DNA of 64,000 nucleotides. Source: Nitrosomonas marina. GTDB lineage: Bacteria > Pseudomonadota > Gammaproteobacteria > Burkholderiales > Nitrosomonadaceae. Each line of letters opens with the position of its first letter. Positions within the stretch are counted from its first letter, which is position 1. Where the stretch lies: NCBI RefSeq assembly GCF_900110145.1, contig NZ_FOCP01000014.1:1-64000 (forward strand), written 5' to 3'. The notes beneath the pieces are model-generated. The model saw only the letters and a program-made list of their open reading frames with translations, had not been told where the DNA came from and did not search any database. A program made the translations under genes and the position numbers. This document shows, piece after piece, positions 59,416 through 64,000 of this stretch.

Positions 59416-60222
59416 TTATTTGTTATAAACACAAAAATATTCCTGCATTTCCTGCAGTATACCTTCATCGCCGCTCTCCGCAGTCTGTACTACTGTCTTG
59501 AGACCGGCTTTTCGCGCAATACTGGCAATGCGTTCGTGTGCAGTAAATACAGGTGTTATTTTCAGCAATTGTTGGCCATGGGAACCAATTATGTCAAATA
59601 AATTTTGCAATCCTTCGGAGCTTGTGATAACAACGGCATTTATTTTTCCCTGAGACCAGTTTGAGATAAGCTCGCTGGGGTCGATATCCGGTTTGCTGCG
59701 TCGGTAACATTCGGCGTATTCCAGCAATGCACCACGCTTAATCAGCGTTTCGCCAAGTAACGGCCGTCCGTCATTGCCACGAAAAATAATCACGCGCTTT
59801 CCAGATACGTGTAGTAATGCATCTTGTTCAAGTAATGCTTCGCTGTCGAAACGTTCTGTTGGTGTGATGACATGATCAACACCATATTCCTTTAGTGCGT
59901 GTGCAGTACTTTTACCGACAGCGGCAATTTTTACATGTGCTGGCAACGGGCCTGGTGTCTTGTAGCGTGATCGAATCAATGGCATGGCCTTGTGGACGGC
60001 ATTGGGGCTGACAAAAATTGCCAATTCAAAGGTATCCAGCTGCTGGATGAGGTCAAGTAATGGTTTTTTATTTTTGATGTCAGTTATCTCCAATACCGGG
60101 AAAATGACAGCATTACCGCCCATTTTGCGGATATTTTCAGCCAAAAAAGCACACTGATGCTCAGGCCGGGTTACTAGTACATTGATTTTGTGCAGTGGCC
60201 TGGATGCCTGATTCATTGTCAC
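59416..60222 (-). CDS. hemD: uroporphyrinogen-III synthase
   Basis: 268 aa. It has [22 protein letters not shown] at the start, [11 protein letters not shown], and the C-terminal [16 protein letters not shown]. It cyclises hydroxymethylbilane made by HemC. Overlaps hemC by 4 bp. Confidence 0.92.
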   Translation of the reverse strand: MTMNQASRPLHKINVLVTRPEHQCAFLAENIRKMGGNAVIFPVLEITDIKNKKPLLDLIQQLDTFELAIFVSPNAVHKAMPLIRSRYKTPGPLPAHVKIAAVGKSTAHALKEYGVDHVITPTERFDSEALLEQDALLHVSGKRVIIFRGNDGRPLLGETLIKRGALLEYAECYRRSKPDIDPSELISNWSQGKINAVVITSSEGLQNLFDIIGSHGQQLLKITPVFTAHERIASIARKAGLKTVVQTAESGDEGILQEMQEYFCVYNK

Positions 60223-61172
60223 CAGCTGTGCTGTGTTTCGATGGCGGCAAGAATTTTATCAGCACCCTGTGCAATCAGGTTTTGCGCCATATTTTTACCC
60301 ATTTCTTCCCCGTTTTCCAGATTTCCGCTTACCGCATCACGTACAAATTGTGTGCCGTCCGGGCTGGCTACAAAGCCGCGTAGTTTCAACTGATTATTCT
60401 CGATTTCTGCGAATGCGCCCAGTGGAATCTGACAGCTGCCGCCCAATACACGGCTCATCGCGCGTTCCGCCTGTACGCAGTAAGCTGTTTTGTGATGATG
60501 CAGAGGTTGCAATAGCGCAACAAGATCGGGCCGGTCATGACGGCATTCGATGCCTAAAGCGCCCTGTCCGACTGCGGGCAGGCTTTGTTCGGGATTTAGC
60601 AATGCTGTGATGCGGTCTGACAATTCCAGACGTTTAAGTCCAGCGGCTGCCAGTATAATTGCAGCATACTGACCCTCATCCAATTTGCGCAGACGGGTCT
60701 GTACATTTCCCCGCAGCGGATTGACATTCAAATGGGGAAATTGTGCGCGTAGCTGGCTTTCTCGCCGCAGGCTGGATGTGCCGACTATACTGCCCGACGG
60801 CAGTTCCTCAAGGTTTTTATACTGATTGGAAACGAACGCATCACGGGGGTCTTCGCGTTCAGTAATAGCCGCCAGAATAAATCCCTCGGGTACATTCATA
60901 GGCATGTCCTTCATGGAGTGTACAGCAATATCGGCGCGACCGTCTTCAAGGGCCTGTTCTAATTCTTTGATAAAAAGACCTTTTCCGCCAATTTTTGATA
61001 AGGACTTGTCAAGTATCTGATCCCCTTGGGTTGTCATGCCGAGTATGTTAACTTCGGTTTGCGGGTATAATTGGATCAAACATTGTCGTATGTGTTTGGC
61101 TTGCCACATAGCAAGCAGACTTTCACGGGACGCGATAGTAATGCGTTTTGGGATGGAGAATGAGCTGGACAT
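60219..61172 (-). CDS. hemC: hydroxymethylbilane synthase
   Basis: 317 aa. It has [19 protein letters not shown], the catalytic Asp loop [55 protein letters not shown] (core [11 protein letters not shown]) and the dipyrromethane cofactor Cys in [14 protein letters not shown]. First gene of hemCD. Divergent from ppc. Confidence 0.97.
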   Translation of the reverse strand: MSSSFSIPKRITIASRESLLAMWQAKHIRQCLIQLYPQTEVNILGMTTQGDQILDKSLSKIGGKGLFIKELEQALEDGRADIAVHSMKDMPMNVPEGFILAAITEREDPRDAFVSNQYKNLEELPSGSIVGTSSLRRESQLRAQFPHLNVNPLRGNVQTRLRKLDEGQYAAIILAAAGLKRLELSDRITALLNPEQSLPAVGQGALGIECRHDRPDLVALLQPLHHHKTAYCVQAERAMSRVLGGSCQIPLGAFAEIENNQLKLRGFVASPDGTQFVRDAVSGNLENGEEMGKNMAQNLIAQGADKILAAIETQHSW

Positions 61173-61323
61173 GCAGTAAAAAAAATAATAAAAATGAAAA
61201 GTTTTCTCGATTGATCGGTAGTTATTTTAGCATGAGCCACGTTCGCTTGGACAAACACAAACCGTTCCAGAACTGATTAAAAGCATTATCTGAAAAATTT
61301 TAATGTAAAGGCGAAGAAACAGT

Positions 61324-64000
61324 ATGCATATTGTAGGTTTAGAAAATCATCCACTAAACGAATCCATAGATGATAAGGATTTGCCACTTCGAGAAGATAT
61401 TCGCTTATTAGGCCGCATATTGGGAGAAATTTTGCGGGAGCAGGAAGGAGAAGCGTCTTTCGATCTGGTTGAGAAAATCCGGCAAACTGCCATACGTTTT
61501 CACCGAGAACAGGATCCACAGGCACGACAGGAGCTGGATCAGATACTTACAAAACTCAGCAACAGAGCAACTGTTGTGGTCGTAAGGGCATTCAGTTATT
61601 TTTCTCAGCTTTCAAATATTGCTGAGGATGTACACCATAATCGCCGCCGCCGCGCCCATCTTTGCGCGGGCTCTCCACCTCAGGCCGGCAGTGTAACGCT
61701 GGCGTTGGAACGGGTATTGGAAAACGGTATCGATAGCGTATCACTGGCCAAGTTTTTTTCAAAAGCGGTTGTTTCTCCGGTGCTGACTGCGCATCCCACT
61801 GAGGTTCAGCGTAGAAGTATCCTGGATTGTCAGCTGACAATAGAGCGTTTATTGAAAGAGCGTGCACTGACGCAGTTAACACCGAATGAAATGCGCCAGA
61901 ATGAAGAAAATTTGCGCACCATGATTCAGATTTTATGGCTGACACGCATGTTACGTTCTGTACGTTTATCGGTGCATGATGAAATTGATAATGGTCTGGC
62001 GTATTACAGCTACACCTTTTTGTCTCAAGTGCCCTATATCTATGCGAAGATTGAGAATCTTCTGGAACGTCATATGGGCGACAAAGCTCCCCGGGTAAAT
62101 TCATTTCTGCGCATTGGCAGCTGGATTGGCGGCGACAGAGATGGCAATCCTTTTGTTACACATCAGGTGATGTTGTACGCAATTGAGCAGCAGTCGGCGC
62201 TGGCGCTCGATTATTATATCGAGGAAGTGGAAAGAATCGGCCATACCATGAGCCTTGCTGAGCGGTTGATTAATATTACCGATGAACTGGAGGAGCTGGC
62301 AGCCGCATGTCCGGAAGTGCCTGCCTGCCGTATAGATGAGCCGTATCGCCGTGCATTTATTGGTATTAGTGCACGCCTGTTGGCGACCAGTCAGCAGCTG
62401 GGCCATACTGTTTGGCGTAAAGAACTGGTAGATGGTGCTGCACCATATGCCGATTGTGCTGAATTCGTGCATGATCTCGATACGATTATTAAGTCGCTCA
62501 AATATCATCAGGCAAACTGGATAGCGCGAGGTGCTTTGCGTAACTTGAGACGGGCAGCGGATGTTTTTGGCTTTCATCTGGCGCCGCTGGACATGCGTCA
62601 GCACAGTAAAGTGCATGAGCAGGTTGTGGCCGAACTGTATGAGCAGGCAACGCATGGAGAGGATTATTTCGCGATGTCTGAGGATGAGCGCGTTAGATGG
62701 CTGCTTGATGAAATCAGTAGTCCGCGTCCATTGCTTTCGCCGTATTTGGAATATTCTGAATCTACCCAGAATGAGTTGCGTATCCTGCAAATGGCCGCAG
62801 AAATTCATCAACGTTTCGGTCATGCAGCTATTCCCAATTACATCATTTCCATGACCACGCATATTATTAATGTATTGGAAGTGGCGTTGCTTCTAAAAGA
62901 GGTTGGCTTGCTGCAGGCCGGTGAAAATCCGCACATGGGGTTAAATATTATTCCTTTATTCGAAACCATAGCGGATTTGCGCAGTTGCGGTAATATTATG
63001 GATCAACTGTTTTCTTTGCCATACTACAAAAAGCTTCTTTTTTCGCGTGGCAATGTGCAGGAAGTCATGCTGGGATACTCGGACAGTAATAAAGATGGCG
63101 GTTTCCTTACTTCCAACTGGGAGATCTACAAAGCTGAAATTGAACTGGCCAAAGTGTTTGCCAGGCATCAAATCGAATTAAGACTTTTTCATGGGCGTGG
63201 TGGAACGGTTGGCCGGGGGGGCGGCCCGAGCTATCAGGGTATCATGGCACAACCGCCAGGCAGTGTGAATGGTCAGATTCGCGTCACAGAGCAGGGCGAG
63301 GTTATCAGTAGTAAATATGCTGAACCAGAAATCGGTCGGCGTAATCTAGAGACACTGGTTGCCGCTACTATCGAATCGACCCTACTGGGAAATGATCCCA
63401 TCGGGGAGAATGCAGGACGCTATTACCAGGCTATGGAAAGTCTTGCAGCACACTCATTCAAGGCTTACCGGAGCCTGGTATTTGAGACGCCCGGTTTCAA
63501 ACAGTATTTTCAGGAATCAACTCCAATTCGCGAAATTTCCGGACTGCACGTCGGCAGCAGACCTTCATCCCGCAAGGCTTCAGATGAGATTGAGGATTTG
63601 CGCGCTATTCCATGGGTTTTCAGTTGGGGGTTGAATCGTGCCATGATTCCCGGGTGGTATGGTTTTGGGCAGGCTGTCGAAGCTTTCTTGCAGGAAGATA
63701 AAACCGGAAATGGTCTGGCGTTATTGCAGGAGATGTATCAAACATGGCCGTTTATGCAAACATTGCTATCGAACATGGATATGGTGCTGGCCAAAACAGA
63801 TATGGGTATTGCTTCCCGTTATTCGGAACTGGTTTCCGATTCGGCTTTACGCGATCATGTTTTTGGGCGTATCCGGCAAGAATGGGATCGCAGCATTAAA
63901 TGGCTTTTCGCCATTACCGGCAATACTGAACTGTTGCAGGATAATCCAACGCTGGCGCGCAGTATTGATAATCGTACACCCTATATTGACCCGTTAAATC
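61324..64000 (+). CDS. ppc: phosphoenolpyruvate carboxylase, 3' end outside window
   Basis: 892 codons visible, open to the right edge. It has the catalytic His in VLTAHPTEVQRR (about residue 157), GGDRDGNPFV, LGYSDSNKDGGF, FHGRGGTVGRGGGPSY and GFGQAVEAF. The sequence stops at RTPYIDPLN, about 30-40 residues before the usual end. It fixes bicarbonate onto PEP to supply oxaloacetate. The weak ribosome site AAAGGCG lies before ATG 61324. The gene runs past the window edge. Confidence 0.97.
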   Translation, partial: MHIVGLENHPLNESIDDKDLPLREDIRLLGRILGEILREQEGEASFDLVEKIRQTAIRFHREQDPQARQELDQILTKLSNRATVVVVRAFSYFSQLSNIAEDVHHNRRRRAHLCAGSPPQAGSVTLALERVLENGIDSVSLAKFFSKAVVSPVLTAHPTEVQRRSILDCQLTIERLLKERALTQLTPNEMRQNEENLRTMIQILWLTRMLRSVRLSVHDEIDNGLAYYSYTFLSQVPYIYAKIENLLERHMGDKAPRVNSFLRIGSWIGGDRDGNPFVTHQVMLYAIEQQSALALDYYIEEVERIGHTMSLAERLINITDELEELAAACPEVPACRIDEPYRRAFIGISARLLATSQQLGHTVWRKELVDGAAPYADCAEFVHDLDTIIKSLKYHQANWIARGALRNLRRAADVFGFHLAPLDMRQHSKVHEQVVAELYEQATHGEDYFAMSEDERVRWLLDEISSPRPLLSPYLEYSESTQNELRILQMAAEIHQRFGHAAIPNYIISMTTHIINVLEVALLLKEVGLLQAGENPHMGLNIIPLFETIADLRSCGNIMDQLFSLPYYKKLLFSRGNVQEVMLGYSDSNKDGGFLTSNWEIYKAEIELAKVFARHQIELRLFHGRGGTVGRGGGPSYQGIMAQPPGSVNGQIRVTEQGEVISSKYAEPEIGRRNLETLVAATIESTLLGNDPIGENAGRYYQAMESLAAHSFKAYRSLVFETPGFKQYFQESTPIREISGLHVGSRPSSRKASDEIEDLRAIPWVFSWGLNRAMIPGWYGFGQAVEAFLQEDKTGNGLALLQEMYQTWPFMQTLLSNMDMVLAKTDMGIASRYSELVSDSALRDHVFGRIRQEWDRSIKWLFAITGNTELLQDNPTLARSIDNRTPYIDPLN

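Overview
The window comes from a chemolithoautotrophic ammonia-oxidising betaproteobacterium, most likely Nitrosomonas or a close relative. The first 58 codons are the C-terminus of ammonia monooxygenase subunit C (AmoC). The rest fits that lineage: a mutS / rnhB / fabZ / skp / bamA / rseP / dxr / cdsA / uppS / frr / pyrH / tsf / rpsB block, a Neisseria-type porin, hemC-hemD-hemY, and phosphoenolpyruvate carboxylase cut by the right edge. I found no tRNA, rRNA, insertion sequence, prophage or CRISPR array.

Layout. (1) 1-2220: the amoC tail, not followed by amoA and so probably a solo copy, then an exported single-TM protein with a predicted mature N-terminal His, and two unknown envelope proteins. 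(2) 2221-6806: the most unusual region. An astacin-type (M12A) metalloprotease, a stand-alone 72-aa protein, a Pro-rich acidic protein, a YbaY/YscW-like beta-sandwich protein and an M6 metalloprotease lie in one direction. The astacin C-terminus, the whole small protein and the M6 C-terminus are copies of the same ~70-residue module, and none of the three has a signal peptide. A CRP-like operator precedes the set and an 18-bp perfect hairpin follows the M6 gene. (3) 6843-9501: an SDR dehydrogenase and a GH15 glucoamylase/trehalase-like enzyme. (4) 10614-12580: ExbB, ExbD and an unusual TonB-like protein. (5) 12773-15361: mutS.

(6) 15370-28052: a long minus-strand block for envelope biogenesis and translation, reading right to left from rpsB-tsf through pyrH, frr, uppS, cdsA, dxr, rseP, bamA, skp, fabZ and rnhB to a CopD-like membrane protein and slyD. 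The lpxD, lpxA and lpxB genes often found between skp and rnhB are absent here. (7) 28338-31771: an FNR-type oxygen sensor with a perfect FNR box upstream, a small lipoprotein cytochrome c and a BCCT osmolyte transporter. (8) 32114-38322: a DUF2490 outer-membrane protein, then a type I secretion-like operon (ABC protein, HlyD-type adaptor, TolC-type lipoprotein). The ABC gene is split by a frameshift at a run of eight Ts, and its ATPase motifs are degenerate.

(9) 38618-46294: a succinate-semialdehyde dehydrogenase-like enzyme, two DUF4124 paralogues, glnA, an SLC13-type symporter and recQ. (10) 46295-49187: a nested inverted repeat upstream of a major porin, then two unknown proteins. (11) 49207-55209: a glycerate kinase, uvrA, a YajR-like MFS transporter and ssb. 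(12) 55210-64000: a mostly gene-poor 0.7 kb stretch, a divergent pair (NAD-dependent epimerase-like protein and a [2Fe-2S] flavin reductase), the haem genes hemY, hemD and hemC, and ppc. Identifications rest on reading motifs by eye; no database search was run.
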